Below are positions 16,494 to 26,122 of a stretch of 64,000 nucleotides of DNA, piece after piece; the first letter of the stretch is position 1, and every line of letters begins with the position of its first letter. The notes under the pieces were generated by a model. The model did no database searches. It had not been told where the DNA came from and saw only the letters and a list, made by a program, of their open reading frames with translations. The stretch is from Asticcacaulis sp. UBA2476. GTDB taxonomy: Bacteria; Pseudomonadota; Alphaproteobacteria; Caulobacterales; Caulobacteraceae. The translations under genes were made by a program, and so were the position numbers. Location of the stretch: positions 124,001 to 188,000 of the forward strand of contig DDPE01000038.1 in the NCBI GenBank assembly GCA_002342035.1, written 5' to 3'.

Positions 16494-17981
16494 ATGTCCG
16501 CCTTCACCGCTTACGATATCGACCCCAATACCATCACTATAAAAGGCACGCACTTTATCGGCGGCCAACGGGTAAACGGTGCAGGTCAGCCTCTCGATGT
16601 TCGCCGCCCTTCGGATGGTCAGGTCTATGGCTATATCCCCTGCGCCACAGCGGATGAAGTTGATGCCGCGGTAGAAAATGCCGCCCAAGCGTTCAAACAA
16701 AGCGGCTGGGCGACCATGCCACCACGTGATCGCATGAAAATCCTGCGCCGGTGGGCTGATCTGATCGATGCGGATGTTGAAGCTCTGGCCCCTCTCGAAG
16801 CGGTGGGATCGACCCGCCCCCTGGCTGATGTCAAGGCGTGGGATATCCCCTTTACCGCCGAGGGCATTCGCTTTTATGCCGAATTTGCCGACAAGATGGG
16901 CGGCGATGTCGCGGCGACTTCGTCCGACAAACTGGGCATGATTATTGCCGAGCCCTATGGGGTTATCGGGGCCATATCGCCGTGGAACCTGCCCTTGGTG
17001 ATGGGAAGCTGGAAAGTCGCTCCCGCCTTGGCCGCCGGCAATGCCGTGGTGCTCAAGCCCTCGGAATTGACTCCGTTTTCGATGGTCAGGCTGGCAGAAT
17101 TGGCCATAACGGCGGGAATTCCGGCGGGTATTTTTAACGTCATTCAGGGCCTTGGGCACGAAGCTGGGGACGCACTGGTGCGCCACCCCAAGATCGCCAA
17201 AGTGACCTTTACCGGTTCAACCCGCACCGGATCGGCGATCATGGCCGCCTGCGCTCAATCGGGGCCCAAGCCTGTTACCCTAGAGCTGGGGGGTAAAAGC
17301 CCTCAAGTAGTATTTGACGACATCAAGGACGTGGATAAGGTCGCCGCAACCATTGCCCGTGCCATCACCCTCAATGCGGGCCAGGTCTGCGTCGCCGGAT
17401 CGCGCCTGATCGTACAGGCGGGCATAGCCGACACCCTCATCGCGCGGGTGACAACGATTTTCCAAAGCCTGCGCGCCGGACCGACCTGGGACAGCACAGC
17501 CACCTTACCCCCGATCATTTCAGGTAAGCAGTTCGATGATATCGACGCCATCGTTAAACGCACCCTGACGGGCGGCGCTGAACTGATCACCGGATCGGGC
17601 CGTGCTGATGGCCCTTCATCAGGGGCCTATTACACGCCCACCATCCTGTCGGGGGTTAATCAAACCACAGAGGCCGTGCGTGAAGAGCTGTTCGGGCCGG
17701 TACTTACCGTGCAGACCTTTACCGACGAAGACGAAGCTTATGCCTTGGCCAACGACACTCAATATGGTCTGGCGGCCGGTATTTTCACCTCTGATCTTGA
17801 GCGCGCCATGCGCGGTATGCGTCGCCTTGAAGCGGGCACGGTTTGGATCAACCGTTATGGCCGCAGCCATGACTTCATCCTGCCGACCGGTGGTTATAAG
17901 CGCTCCGGCATTGGCAAGGATCTAGGACGGCAGGCGTTCGAAGCCAATCTGAAATTCAAAACGGCCCTGATAGAGTTCTAA
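16494..17981 (+). CDS. NAD(P)-dependent aldehyde dehydrogenase
   Basis: A 495-residue ALDH. Conserved residues are Asn165 (SPWNLP), the nucleotide-loop FTGSTRTGSAI (239-249), Glu264 (LELGGKSP) and the catalytic Cys299 (GQVCVAG). The start is ATG 16494 (MSAFTAYDID); an in-frame upstream extension of 42 codons has no family similarity. It resembles betaine-aldehyde / gamma-glutamyl-aminobutyraldehyde dehydrogenases, which oxidise amino-aldehydes made by transaminases or amine oxidases. It is the only plus-strand gene of the 12-38 kb catabolic region and is transcribed divergently from the GNAT/aminotransferase pair. A strong terminator follows. Confidence 0.9.
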   Translation: MSAFTAYDIDPNTITIKGTHFIGGQRVNGAGQPLDVRRPSDGQVYGYIPCATADEVDAAVENAAQAFKQSGWATMPPRDRMKILRRWADLIDADVEALAPLEAVGSTRPLADVKAWDIPFTAEGIRFYAEFADKMGGDVAATSSDKLGMIIAEPYGVIGAISPWNLPLVMGSWKVAPALAAGNAVVLKPSELTPFSMVRLAELAITAGIPAGIFNVIQGLGHEAGDALVRHPKIAKVTFTGSTRTGSAIMAACAQSGPKPVTLELGGKSPQVVFDDIKDVDKVAATIARAITLNAGQVCVAGSRLIVQAGIADTLIARVTTIFQSLRAGPTWDSTATLPPIISGKQFDDIDAIVKRTLTGGAELITGSGRADGPSSGAYYTPTILSGVNQTTEAVREELFGPVLTVQTFTDEDEAYALANDTQYGLAAGIFTSDLERAMRGMRRLEAGTVWINRYGRSHDFILPTGGYKRSGIGKDLGRQAFEANLKFKTALIEF

Positions 17982-18024
17982 TCACATCAGGGCATTGTCA
18001 GCGGCCCCCCGCTGGCTAACTGCA

Positions 18025-18064
18025 AAGGGCGTGTCTCAAATCCCCCTGAGACACGCCCTTCTTT
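18025..18064. terminator. Bidirectional terminator between aldehyde dehydrogenase and oxidase genes
   Basis: AAGGGCGTGTCTCA (18025-18038) pairs perfectly with TGAGACACGCCCTT (18047-18060) around an 8-base loop. A pyrimidine-rich tail (CTTTATTT) follows on the plus strand. It separates converging transcripts of the aldehyde dehydrogenase and the nine-gene minus-strand operon. Confidence 0.85.
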
Positions 18065-18079
18065 ATTTCAAGCCGCTCA

Positions 18080-19231
18080 TTAAACCACAACCGGTTTCAA
18101 ACGACGAATATCGTACATCTCTATAGGCGTGGTCGTGGCCCCTTCATCGATCAGTTCTGCCATAACGTCACCGACCGCCGGGCCGACCTGAAAGCCAGAC
18201 CCGGAAAACCCAAACGCGTAATAAAGCCCGCTGGTAGTCCCCGATGGCCCCATGGCAGGCAGCGAATCGGGCATATAACCCTCGATACCGCTCCAGGTGC
18301 GAATGATATTAAGCCGCCCCAAGGCTGGCACCAGTCGACGGATTTCGCGAAGCTGGGTCAGGGTATTTTCCGGCTTCACATAGGCGCGGCGGATATCCGG
18401 GTAGGACGCTGCACGGGTGGAGCCGCCAATAATGATATTACCGCGCGGAATTTGCCGAAAATAGACGGTCTCGATCTCCAGAGGCGTCGAAACCCCCACC
18501 GTCGGCATGAGAGTATAGGGCACGGGTTCGGTCACTGACATATTGGGACCACGCGGCGTCAAGGGTACGGGCTCGCCAAACTGCTCCGACAAGGCATTGG
18601 CCCAGGCACCCGCAGTCACCAGCAGCACCGGCGCTTTGAACACCCGACCGTCTTTGGCCGTCACTCGAAAGTCTACGCCGTCTTTTTCAGCCCGCACCAC
18701 CTCGGTATTTTCGCAGATGTTGCCCCCCAAACGTGCTGCCGCCCGCCCAAAGGCCGGGGCCGCCAGACGCGGATTGGCATGGCCATCGGTCGCTGAATAG
18801 GAACCGGCATAGACGTCCGGCCCCAGAAACGGAAACTTTTGGCGCAAGGCATTGCCACTGAGGATTTCAAGATCAAGGCCGTACTGTCTAGCCTCACGGG
18901 CATAGGTTTCAAAACTGTCGGCCAGTTCGGCGCGCTCACGGTAGCAGACCCGCATGTGACCGGACTGAATATATTCGACGTCTTCGCCCAGAAGTGCGTT
19001 CATATTGCGCCATATCGGCGAGGCCCGACCGGCCAAAGGTAACTGAAACAGAGGACGGCCCTGACGGCGAACATTGCCAAAATTGACGCCCGACGCCTGC
19101 TGGCCGATCAGGCCGGTTTCCAGCAAGGTCACCGAGCGATTGCGCTGACGCAGGAAAAAGGCTGCCGACGCCCCCATCAAACCACCACCAATTATGATGA
19201 CATCCGACTGATTATTGACAGATTGGCTCAT
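18080..19231 (-). CDS. FAD-dependent amino-acid oxidase subunit (DAO family; opine oxidase beta/HcnC-like)
   Basis: A 383-residue flavoprotein of the D-amino-acid oxidase (DAO) family. The Rossmann motif is VIIIGGGLMGASAAFFLRQR near the N-terminus and the C-terminal FAD contact is FGFSGSGFQVGPAVG. It is the last gene of the nine-gene operon and overlaps the preceding gene by ATGA. The trio [2Fe-2S] protein, FAD/NAD protein with Cys-rich tail, and DAO protein is the composition of octopine/nopaline oxidases, hydrogen-cyanide synthase HcnABC and D-hydroxyproline dehydrogenase. The DAO subunit is the catalytic one, oxidising a secondary-amine C-N bond. The substrate cannot be read from sequence. 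Confidence 0.87.
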   Translation of the reverse strand: MSQSVNNQSDVIIIGGGLMGASAAFFLRQRNRSVTLLETGLIGQQASGVNFGNVRRQGRPLFQLPLAGRASPIWRNMNALLGEDVEYIQSGHMRVCYRERAELADSFETYAREARQYGLDLEILSGNALRQKFPFLGPDVYAGSYSATDGHANPRLAAPAFGRAAARLGGNICENTEVVRAEKDGVDFRVTAKDGRVFKAPVLLVTAGAWANALSEQFGEPVPLTPRGPNMSVTEPVPYTLMPTVGVSTPLEIETVYFRQIPRGNIIIGGSTRAASYPDIRRAYVKPENTLTQLREIRRLVPALGRLNIIRTWSGIEGYMPDSLPAMGPSGTTSGLYYAFGFSGSGFQVGPAVGDVMAELIDEGATTTPIEMYDIRRLKPVVV

Positions 19232-20655
19232 TTAGTCAGTTCTCGTACAGTGGAAATGGCCGCTGCCGCTTCGTCGTCCTCTATACAGATGGGCAAGGGC
19301 TTGACCGGAGCCTGCCCCCGCAGACGCCCCGCCTCAGACACGGGAATCCCGGCCGCTGCCGCGATAATCTCAGCTCCAGCCAGCGCGCAATACCGCCCCT
19401 GGCACCTGCCCATGCCCACACGGCTGAAAGCCTTGGCGCGGTTGGCTTCCTTGGCACCCATGGCATTGACGGTGCGGCGTAGTTCACCGGCCGTGATGGC
19501 TTCGCAACGACAAACGACGGTTTCATCGGGCAGTTTCGCCGCCTGCTCTGCGGGCCACGGGAACGCCTCACGCAGGCCCGCAGCAAAGCGCTTCCAGCCG
19601 GCCATATCCTGCCGCAGGGCCATAATCTCATTGTCTGAGACCGACACTCCCGCATCTTTCAGGCACGCCAGCGCCGTCAGCTTGCCGCTGACCTCCGCCG
19701 CCCGCGCCCCTAAGATGCGCGCACCGTCTCCGGCCAGATAAACATTGGCCGTGGTCGCCCGCCCGTCTTCATCGACCTTCGGATACCACAGGTGCGACTT
19801 TTCATCGAAGGCGAACTCGCAGCGCGTCAGATCCGCCAGTTGGGTTTCCGGGCGCAGGTGATAGCCCATAGCCACGGCGTCGCCCTTGATCTCATGGCGC
19901 TCGCCAGCTCCTGTCTCAAAGATCAGACCCGACACGCCAGAGTCTGCATCACCGGTGATTTCAAGCGGCCTGATACCCGTCAATACCGGAACACCGGCGG
20001 CTTTCAGAGCCAAGGTAAATTTCAGACCATTGATCAAAGCGTCGGGCGCACTCATCAACTTTGGGGCGGCCACCACTCGCTTGATAAAGCTGGACGTGTC
20101 GAGCACTGCCACCACTCCGGCGCCTGCCTTGAGATACTGGCTGGCCACCAGATACAGCAGCGGCCCCGTGCCCATGAAGATCACCCGCTGGCCAATCGAC
20201 ACCGCTTGCGATTTCAACGCCACCTGCGAGCCGCCCAAGCTGTAGACCCCAGCCATGTCCCAGCCCTTGACAGGCATCAGCCGATCCGTAGCCCCTGAAC
20301 AGATGATCAGGGCATCGTATTCGATCGTCGTTTCACGCTTTTCTGAGACGGCAAACACCCGCCCGTCAGAGATATTCCACACCAGAGTTTCCGGCAGATA
20401 GTCGATCTGATCGACCAAACCGTCAAAGGTATCGTGAATACCTTGCGCGCGAGACGCCTCGGTGCCGTACAGGGTTTCAGGACTACGCGTAAAATTATCC
20501 GGTTGGCGACGATATATCTGCCCCCCGGCGCGGCGGCCTTCATCGATGACGGTTGGGCGCACACCCGCTGCCACCAAGGTTTGCGCGGCACGTACTCCGG
20601 CGGGTCCGGCCCCGATGATAACGACCTTCAGTGTGTTTAGAGCACGTCCGACCAT
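19228..20655 (-). CDS. NAD(P)/FAD-dependent oxidoreductase with BFD-like [2Fe-2S] tail (opine oxidase alpha/HcnB-like)
   Basis: A 475-residue pyridine-nucleotide-disulphide-type flavoprotein. The first FAD motif is VVIIGAGPAGVRAAQTLVAA at 10-30, with a second Rossmann fold in the middle (VIFMGTGPLLYLVASQYL). A C-terminal BFD-like domain (about 380-440) has Cys ligands in VCRCEAIT and GRCQGRYC. GGAGG five bases before the ATG at 20655 fixes the start, inside the end of the ferredoxin-like gene (19-base overlap). In heterotrimeric opine oxidases this subunit passes electrons between the DAO subunit and the [2Fe-2S] protein. Confidence 0.88.
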   Translation of the reverse strand: MVGRALNTLKVVIIGAGPAGVRAAQTLVAAGVRPTVIDEGRRAGGQIYRRQPDNFTRSPETLYGTEASRAQGIHDTFDGLVDQIDYLPETLVWNISDGRVFAVSEKRETTIEYDALIICSGATDRLMPVKGWDMAGVYSLGGSQVALKSQAVSIGQRVIFMGTGPLLYLVASQYLKAGAGVVAVLDTSSFIKRVVAAPKLMSAPDALINGLKFTLALKAAGVPVLTGIRPLEITGDADSGVSGLIFETGAGERHEIKGDAVAMGYHLRPETQLADLTRCEFAFDEKSHLWYPKVDEDGRATTANVYLAGDGARILGARAAEVSGKLTALACLKDAGVSVSDNEIMALRQDMAGWKRFAAGLREAFPWPAEQAAKLPDETVVCRCEAITAGELRRTVNAMGAKEANRAKAFSRVGMGRCQGRYCALAGAEIIAAAAGIPVSEAGRLRGQAPVKPLPICIEDDEAAAAISTVRELTK

Positions 20656-20945
20656 GAAACCTCCGGAGGGTTAGTGCGTATATTCAGGCCGTCACTGACC
20701 GCCGTTGAGCAGGACCGTAAGCGCTCGCCGTCTTCGGTCCATACCCAGCAATCCTGACAAGCCCCCATCAGGCAAAACCCGGCGCGCGGCCCATCGCCAA
20801 ACTCAGACCGACGCAGATGTCCATGGGCACTCAGCAGCGCCACCATCAGGGTATCACCTTCGAGGGCCGCGACGGGCTGCCCGTCGAGCGTAAGATTGAC
20901 AACCTTGCGGCCGGTTTCCGCCAATCGGTAAAAACGCGGGGCCAT
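20637..20945 (-). CDS. Small (2Fe-2S)-binding subunit (opine oxidase gamma/HcnA-like)
   Basis: A 102-residue ferredoxin-like protein. Cys ligands are in GFCLMGACQDCWV and, further on, RLRSCSTAV, the plant-type [2Fe-2S] arrangement of HcnA and SoxX-like small subunits. The N-terminus (LTLDGQPVAALEGDTLMVAL) is the usual ubiquitin-like ferredoxin start. It begins two bases after the ABC ATPase stop and overlaps the next gene, so all three oxidase parts are made from one message with the importer. It is the electron-transfer partner of the flavoproteins downstream. Confidence 0.87.
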   Translation of the reverse strand: MAPRFYRLAETGRKVVNLTLDGQPVAALEGDTLMVALLSAHGHLRRSEFGDGPRAGFCLMGACQDCWVWTEDGERLRSCSTAVSDGLNIRTNPPEVSWSDVL

Positions 20946-20947
20946 AG

Positions 20948-22759
20948 TCAGACAGTCTCCAGTTGGGCGGCCCTCAAAGAAGGCTCATCAAGGTGACAAA
21001 GGATGTTGCGTCCATCAGTCAGGGCATGACGCGGGGCGGGCATGGTATCGCACAGACCGGGGATTTTGAGCGAGCAGCGTGGCAGGAAGCGACACAGGCC
21101 ATCTTCGGGTTGCGCTTGTGCGCCGGAACTGCCGGGACGCGCCTCTTCCAGCCAGCCGCGACGCAATTGCGGCACGGAAGAAATGAGAAGGTCGGTATAG
21201 GGATGATAAGGTGCTGATTTAAAGGCCTGCGATTGACCCGCTTCGACCTGAGTACCGGCATAGAGCACCATGATATCATCGCACACGGCCCGCACGGCAG
21301 AAATATCGTGGCTGATGAAGACATAGGTCAGGTTCAACTCATGACGCAGCTCCGCCATCAGGTCGAGAATAGCTGCGGCGACCACTGAATCCAGCGCTGA
21401 GGTCACTTCGTCGCATAGGATCAGGTCGGGCTTGGCGGCCAGCGCTCGCGCCAGATTGACCCGCTGTTTCTGGCCACCCGACATCTTGCGGCACAGACGA
21501 TCAGCACTTGATGACGGCATGCGGATCAAATCAAGCAGTTCATTCACCCGCTTCGTCAGGGCCTGACCTTTCAGGCCGTAATAGAACTGTAGCGGTCGGG
21601 CCAGCACTTCGCCCACCGTCTGGGCAGGATTGATGGCAGTATCGGCGTTCTGGAACACTATCTGGATGCGCCGGAGTTGATCACGACTGCGGGCGCGTAG
21701 CGATGGTGGTAACACCTCACCATAAAAACACACTTGTCCCGCGGCCGGCGGCAACATCCCGGCGATCACCCGCGCCAGGGTCGATTTGCCCGAGCCAGAC
21801 TCGCCGATAATTCCTAAAGCCCGCCCCGGTTCAATGGTCAGATCGATATTATCAAGTACCGTCTTTTGCAAACTGCCGTCACGGGCCTTGCCGTAACCCG
21901 CCTTCATGCCCTTGATTTGCAGGATAGGCGCCATCGTCCCCAAGGCTTTGGCCGGTGATGGACGTACCCGTTTTTCGGGCTGCGCGGCCTGCATCAGGCT
22001 TTGGGTGTAATCGGCATCGGGTTCGTGCAGTATCTGATCACGCTGGCCAGCCTCACGGACTTCGCCGTGTTGCAGGACCACGATCTGATCGGCGATTTGT
22101 GCCACCACCGCCAGATCGTGAGAGACATAGACGGCGGTGACGCCACGTTCCTTGACCGCCGCTTTGAAGGCCCGAAGCACCTCAATCTGGGTCGTGACAT
22201 CCAGCGCCGTTGTCGGTTCATCAAAGATCACCAGGGCCGGATCAGCCATCAGAGCCATAGCCGCCATCAACCGTTGCAACTGCCCGCCGGATACCTCGTG
22301 GGGGTAACGCTGACCTAATGTTTCGGGATTAGGCAACGCCAAAGATTTAAACAAACCAATCGCCTTGGCCTCCGCCACGGCACGCGTGCACATCTGCGTG
22401 GTGACGGCGGTCTCGATCACCTGATCCATGATGCGCACTACCGGATTAAAACTGGCAGCGGCACTTTGGGCCACATAGGCCACAGTCTTACCCCGCAGGG
22501 CGCGCAGTTCATCCGATTTCAGCGCCAATACATCCTGATCACCGACCTGAATGCGGCCGCCCACGACCTCAAGCCCCGGACGTGTATAGCCCATCAGCGA
22601 CAGGGCAATGGTTGATTTCCCTGAACCGGACTCACCGATCAGCGCCAAAACCTCGCCCTTTTTGATAGAAAAGCTGACGTCACGAATGATGGGAATGGGC
22701 ATCCCGCCCTCACCGCGTGCGGCGACCTTAAGGTGACTTACATTGACGGCAACGGCCAT
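20948..22759 (-). CDS. Fused dual ATPase of a Dpp/Opp-type ABC importer
   Basis: A 603-residue protein with two complete ABC ATPase domains in tandem, equivalent to DppD fused to DppF. Domain 1 has Walker A GESGSGKST (about 38-46), signature SGGQLQ and Walker B LVIFDEPTTALD. Domain 2 (from about 275) has GESGSGKST, MSGGQKQRV and LILCDEVTSALD. A Cys-containing C-terminal oligopeptide-transporter tail (CRFLPRCSLKIPGLCD) is present. It powers import through the two permeases encoded just upstream. Peptides, opines and some metal-chelates use this family. Confidence 0.92.
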   Translation of the reverse strand: MAVAVNVSHLKVAARGEGGMPIPIIRDVSFSIKKGEVLALIGESGSGKSTIALSLMGYTRPGLEVVGGRIQVGDQDVLALKSDELRALRGKTVAYVAQSAAASFNPVVRIMDQVIETAVTTQMCTRAVAEAKAIGLFKSLALPNPETLGQRYPHEVSGGQLQRLMAAMALMADPALVIFDEPTTALDVTTQIEVLRAFKAAVKERGVTAVYVSHDLAVVAQIADQIVVLQHGEVREAGQRDQILHEPDADYTQSLMQAAQPEKRVRPSPAKALGTMAPILQIKGMKAGYGKARDGSLQKTVLDNIDLTIEPGRALGIIGESGSGKSTLARVIAGMLPPAAGQVCFYGEVLPPSLRARSRDQLRRIQIVFQNADTAINPAQTVGEVLARPLQFYYGLKGQALTKRVNELLDLIRMPSSSADRLCRKMSGGQKQRVNLARALAAKPDLILCDEVTSALDSVVAAAILDLMAELRHELNLTYVFISHDISAVRAVCDDIMVLYAGTQVEAGQSQAFKSAPYHPYTDLLISSVPQLRRGWLEEARPGSSGAQAQPEDGLCRFLPRCSLKIPGLCDTMPAPRHALTDGRNILCHLDEPSLRAAQLETV

Positions 22760-22761
22760 GC

Positions 22762-23643
22762 TCAGTGCCCTCCCTTGCCATTACCGGATTGCGGCAAGGC
22801 ATCGATCAACAGGTTGACGCCGATGGTCAAGGTGGCGATGGCGATGGCGGGCGCCAGAATGGCCGGGGCAATATCCTGCAAGCCCGACATGTTCTCACGC
22901 ACCAGCGACCCCAGATCGGCGGCGGGCGGCTGCACCCCAAGGCCCAGGAAGCTCATGCCACTCAGCAGCAGCACCACGAACACAAATCGCAAACCGAAAT
23001 CGGCCATCATCGGATTGAGCATGTTGGGCAGGATTTCATGAAAAACGATGTAGAGCTTACGCTCACCGCGCACACGGGCCACTTCTACATAATCCATAGA
23101 ATTAAGATTGACGGCCAATGCCCTGGCAATACGATACGATCCCGGAAGATAGATGATCGCCGCGGTCAGCAACAACAACGGCAAGGACGCACCAAATACC
23201 GCCACCAAAACCAAAGCGAAAATTTTGGACGGGATTGAAATGAGCGTGTCCATCAATCGGCTGATCACTTCATCGAGTACGCCCTGGCTTACGGCGGCAT
23301 ACAGCGCCAGAAAGGTGCCTGTAGCACTGGCCAACAGCGCCCCAAAAAATGCCAACCCCACAGTATAGCGTGTGCCGCTTAACACGCGGCTTAAGGTATC
23401 GCGTCCCAGATAATCGCTGCCCAGCCAGTGGGCCGCGCTCATAGGCAGGAACACATCGTCGGCGACAAAGGCGCTGGGGCTATAGGGCGACAGAAAGGCC
23501 CCAAAGACAGCGATAAACAGCCAAAAAATCACCAACACCAGACCTACACGCCCGGATATCGAAAGGGATTTCCAGGCGCGCTCCGCCACCGCAAGTCCAT
23601 CTTGCGGCAGGGCTTCAGCATCAAGGGAATAGGATTTTCTCAT
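22762..23643 (-). CDS. ABC importer permease, DppC-like
   Basis: A 293-residue inner-membrane permease. It has an N-terminal OppC-type extension and TM segment (about 30-52), the motif LGSDYLGRDTLSRVLSG typical of DppC/OppC, and the BPD permease loop ARVRGERKLYIVFHEILPN in the C-terminal half. Five or six membrane helices are visible. It overlaps the upstream permease gene by ATGA and is followed after two bases by the ATPase gene. Confidence 0.92.
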   Translation of the reverse strand: MRKSYSLDAEALPQDGLAVAERAWKSLSISGRVGLVLVIFWLFIAVFGAFLSPYSPSAFVADDVFLPMSAAHWLGSDYLGRDTLSRVLSGTRYTVGLAFFGALLASATGTFLALYAAVSQGVLDEVISRLMDTLISIPSKIFALVLVAVFGASLPLLLLTAAIIYLPGSYRIARALAVNLNSMDYVEVARVRGERKLYIVFHEILPNMLNPMMADFGLRFVFVVLLLSGMSFLGLGVQPPAADLGSLVRENMSGLQDIAPAILAPAIAIATLTIGVNLLIDALPQSGNGKGGH

Positions 23644-24590
23644 GAACGCGCAAGCCTCGGATTAGCCAGAATGGCCGCCACATCAGCAATCAACACCAAA
23701 ACCATATAGGCCGTGCAAAACACCATGGTGCAGGCGAGCAAAAGCGGCATGTCGCGGCTGGTGACCGCATCGACAATCAGGCTGGCCACGCCGGGATAAT
23801 TGAAAACGGTTTCAACGATGACCACACCACCCAGCAGATAGGACAATGACAAGGCCACCGCATTGACGATGGGCCCCGTGGCATTGGGCAGGACATGGCG
23901 CAGGATAACCCGTGGTTTGGTGAGGCCTTTGAGTACGGCCATCTCGACATAGGGCTGATCCAGTTGATCGGCGACAGCAGCGCGGGTCATGCGCGCCATC
24001 TGGGCCACCACCACAAAGCACAGGGTCATGACAGGTAAGGCATAGGCCCGCGCAATTGATGCCGGATCGGCGACATCAGGAATGATCGTCAAGGCCGGCA
24101 GCCAACGCAGGCTCACTGCAAACACCAATACCGACAGCGTCGCCACCAGAAATTCAGGCACCGCCACCATCGACAGCGTCATGACATTAAGTGCCCGGTC
24201 AATGAAGCTGTTGCGATAGATCGCCGAAACAATACCAATGGTCAGCGCCACCGGCACCGATACCAAGGCGGTCAAACCGGCCAGAAACAGGGATTTGGGC
24301 AGCCGCGTGCCAATAATTTCCGCAACCGGCAGACCGCTGATCATTGATTGACCGGGATGCCCTGACATCAGGCCAAACAACCACTGAAAATATCGCACAT
24401 AGAGGGGCTGATCGAGGCCTAGCTTCAAGCGCAAAGCGGCAACGGCTTCAGGGGTTGCGCTTTGGCCCAGCATCTCTGACGCCGCATCACCGGGCAGCAT
24501 CGAGCTTAGGATAAACACTAACAGTGATACCAGCCACAAGGTCAGCAGGGCCGCACCCAGCCGTTTCAAGATGAGAAGACCTACCCGCAT
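23640..24590 (-). CDS. ABC importer permease, DppB-like
   Basis: A 316-residue permease. The start at 24590 (MRVGLLILKRLGAALLT) was chosen because its ATG shares one base with the substrate-binding protein's TGA stop, a common coupling. A start five codons upstream is less likely. The family motif LGLDQPLYVRYFQWL in the first periplasmic loop and the cytoplasmic coupling loop (EMAVLKGLTKPRVILRHVLP) identify DppB/OppB. It forms the channel with the DppC-like subunit. Confidence 0.92.
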   Translation of the reverse strand: MRVGLLILKRLGAALLTLWLVSLLVFILSSMLPGDAASEMLGQSATPEAVAALRLKLGLDQPLYVRYFQWLFGLMSGHPGQSMISGLPVAEIIGTRLPKSLFLAGLTALVSVPVALTIGIVSAIYRNSFIDRALNVMTLSMVAVPEFLVATLSVLVFAVSLRWLPALTIIPDVADPASIARAYALPVMTLCFVVVAQMARMTRAAVADQLDQPYVEMAVLKGLTKPRVILRHVLPNATGPIVNAVALSLSYLLGGVVIVETVFNYPGVASLIVDAVTSRDMPLLLACTMVFCTAYMVLVLIADVAAILANPRLARS

Positions 24591-26122
24591 CACGCCCCCC
24601 ACCACACATATTCAGCAAAACCATAGCCCATCAGCCCACCAATCGGCACCGGCTCATAGCCCATCAGGCGCTTATCATAGGCATCAACCAGACTGATGAA
24701 GACCGGGATACCCACACCGCCCTTTTCATGGACGATGGTTTGCATATCACCGTAAAGGCTTTTGCGCTTGGCCTCATCGGCTTCGGCACGCGCCAGAGTC
24801 AACAATTGATCAAACTTTGCATTCTTCCACCCGGATTCATTCCACGGCGCGTCGGATTTGAAAAACAGACTGAACACCAGATCAGCCGTTGGGCGCGGAT
24901 TGATATTGCCAAAGGTCAGAGGGTGCTTCATCCAGTGATGCGACCAGTAGCCATCGGCCGGCACGCGTTTGACTTCGAGATTGAGCCCCAGATTGGCCCC
25001 GGCCTCCTGCATGATCATGGCCATCTCGACCGAGCCTTCGGCCGCAGGCGAGGCAAACAAGGGCACGCGCGTGCGACCAATTCCGGCCCGTTTGAAGTGG
25101 AACCTTGCTTTATCCGGATCAAACGTCCGTTGAGGCAGGCCTTCGAGGTAATAGGGATTGTTGGGCGCAATCGGTTGATCATTGCCAATCGTCGCAAAGC
25201 CTCTGAACAATGCCTTGGAGATGAGTTGGCGGTTTAGAAGGTGCTTCATGCCGAGGGTAAAGTCTTCGCCACCGAATGCATCCTGACGGACAATCAGATC
25301 GGTATAGAGGCTTGATTTGGTCTCAACTACGGTATGCTTGTTTGATCCGCGCACCCGACGGGTCGAACGTGGATTGATCGGACTGATCAACTGTACATCG
25401 CCTGACAATAGCGCATTGACCCGTGACACCTCATCCGGGATGCCGATCAACTCGATCTCATCCAGATAGGGCAGGCCTGATTTCCAGTAATTGTCAAAAC
25501 GCGTGCCAACGGTACGCACCCCCGGCTTAAACTGCGTACAACGATAGGGGCCTGTGCCGATAGCGGTTTTGAAATCGGTCGTGCCCGCCTTGATGATCAC
25601 AAAGTGCGAGGCGGCCAAAATCATCGGCAAATCAGCATTGGCCGTGGTCAGCCGGATGGTAACTTCCGAAGGGCCAGTTTGCGACACTTGTGCAAACTGC
25701 TCGGCAATCGGCTTAACCTTGGACGAGGTATCCGGATTTTTATGGCGATTAATCGAATAGACGACATCTGCCGGTTTCAATTTTGCCCCATCGTGGAACG
25801 TCACACCCTTACGTAAGGTGACGACCCAGGTAATGCGGTCTTTGGTCTCAATTGACTGAGCCAGGGCCAGTTTATAGGTCAGGCCCTTATCATATTGGGT
25901 CAGGCCGCTATAGAACATGTAGTGCCGCACATAGTCGGTGGACAGTGCCCCCTTGGCCGGATCAAGCGTATCGGCCATGGAACTGGACATACAGGCCACG
26001 CGAATACGACCGCCGCGCTTGGGCTTAGGTTGGGCCTGCACGGTTTGCGGCACCCACAGGCCTGCCGCCGTGGCGGTCAGCCCGGTCAGAACGTCACGAC
26101 GATGGGCAAGGTCCTGAGCCAT
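24590..26122 (-). CDS. ABC importer periplasmic substrate-binding protein (SBP family 5)
   Basis: A 510-residue SBP_bac_5 protein. The N-terminus HRRDVLTGLTATAAG carries twin arginines before a hydrophobic stretch, so export is probably by Tat, with cleavage near VQAQP. The mature part has the cluster-C pattern: DTLDPAKGALSTDYVRHYMF, then FHDGAKLKPADVVYSINRHK. It captures a peptide-like ligand in the periplasm for the two permeases. Its start overlaps the amine-oxidase stop by one base. The Tat signal suggests folding or cofactor/metal loading before export, which is inference. Confidence 0.9.
   Translation of the reverse strand: MAQDLAHRRDVLTGLTATAAGLWVPQTVQAQPKPKRGGRIRVACMSSSMADTLDPAKGALSTDYVRHYMFYSGLTQYDKGLTYKLALAQSIETKDRITWVVTLRKGVTFHDGAKLKPADVVYSINRHKNPDTSSKVKPIAEQFAQVSQTGPSEVTIRLTTANADLPMILAASHFVIIKAGTTDFKTAIGTGPYRCTQFKPGVRTVGTRFDNYWKSGLPYLDEIELIGIPDEVSRVNALLSGDVQLISPINPRSTRRVRGSNKHTVVETKSSLYTDLIVRQDAFGGEDFTLGMKHLLNRQLISKALFRGFATIGNDQPIAPNNPYYLEGLPQRTFDPDKARFHFKRAGIGRTRVPLFASPAAEGSVEMAMIMQEAGANLGLNLEVKRVPADGYWSHHWMKHPLTFGNINPRPTADLVFSLFFKSDAPWNESGWKNAKFDQLLTLARAEADEAKRKSLYGDMQTIVHEKGGVGIPVFISLVDAYDKRLMGYEPVPIGGLMGYGFAEYVWWGA

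Noticed and set aside
18080..20945. Hydrogen cyanide synthase hcnABC
   Set aside because: Subunit make-up fits, but gene order follows an ABC importer and amine oxidase inside a catabolic operon, so an opine-oxidase-like role is more likely.
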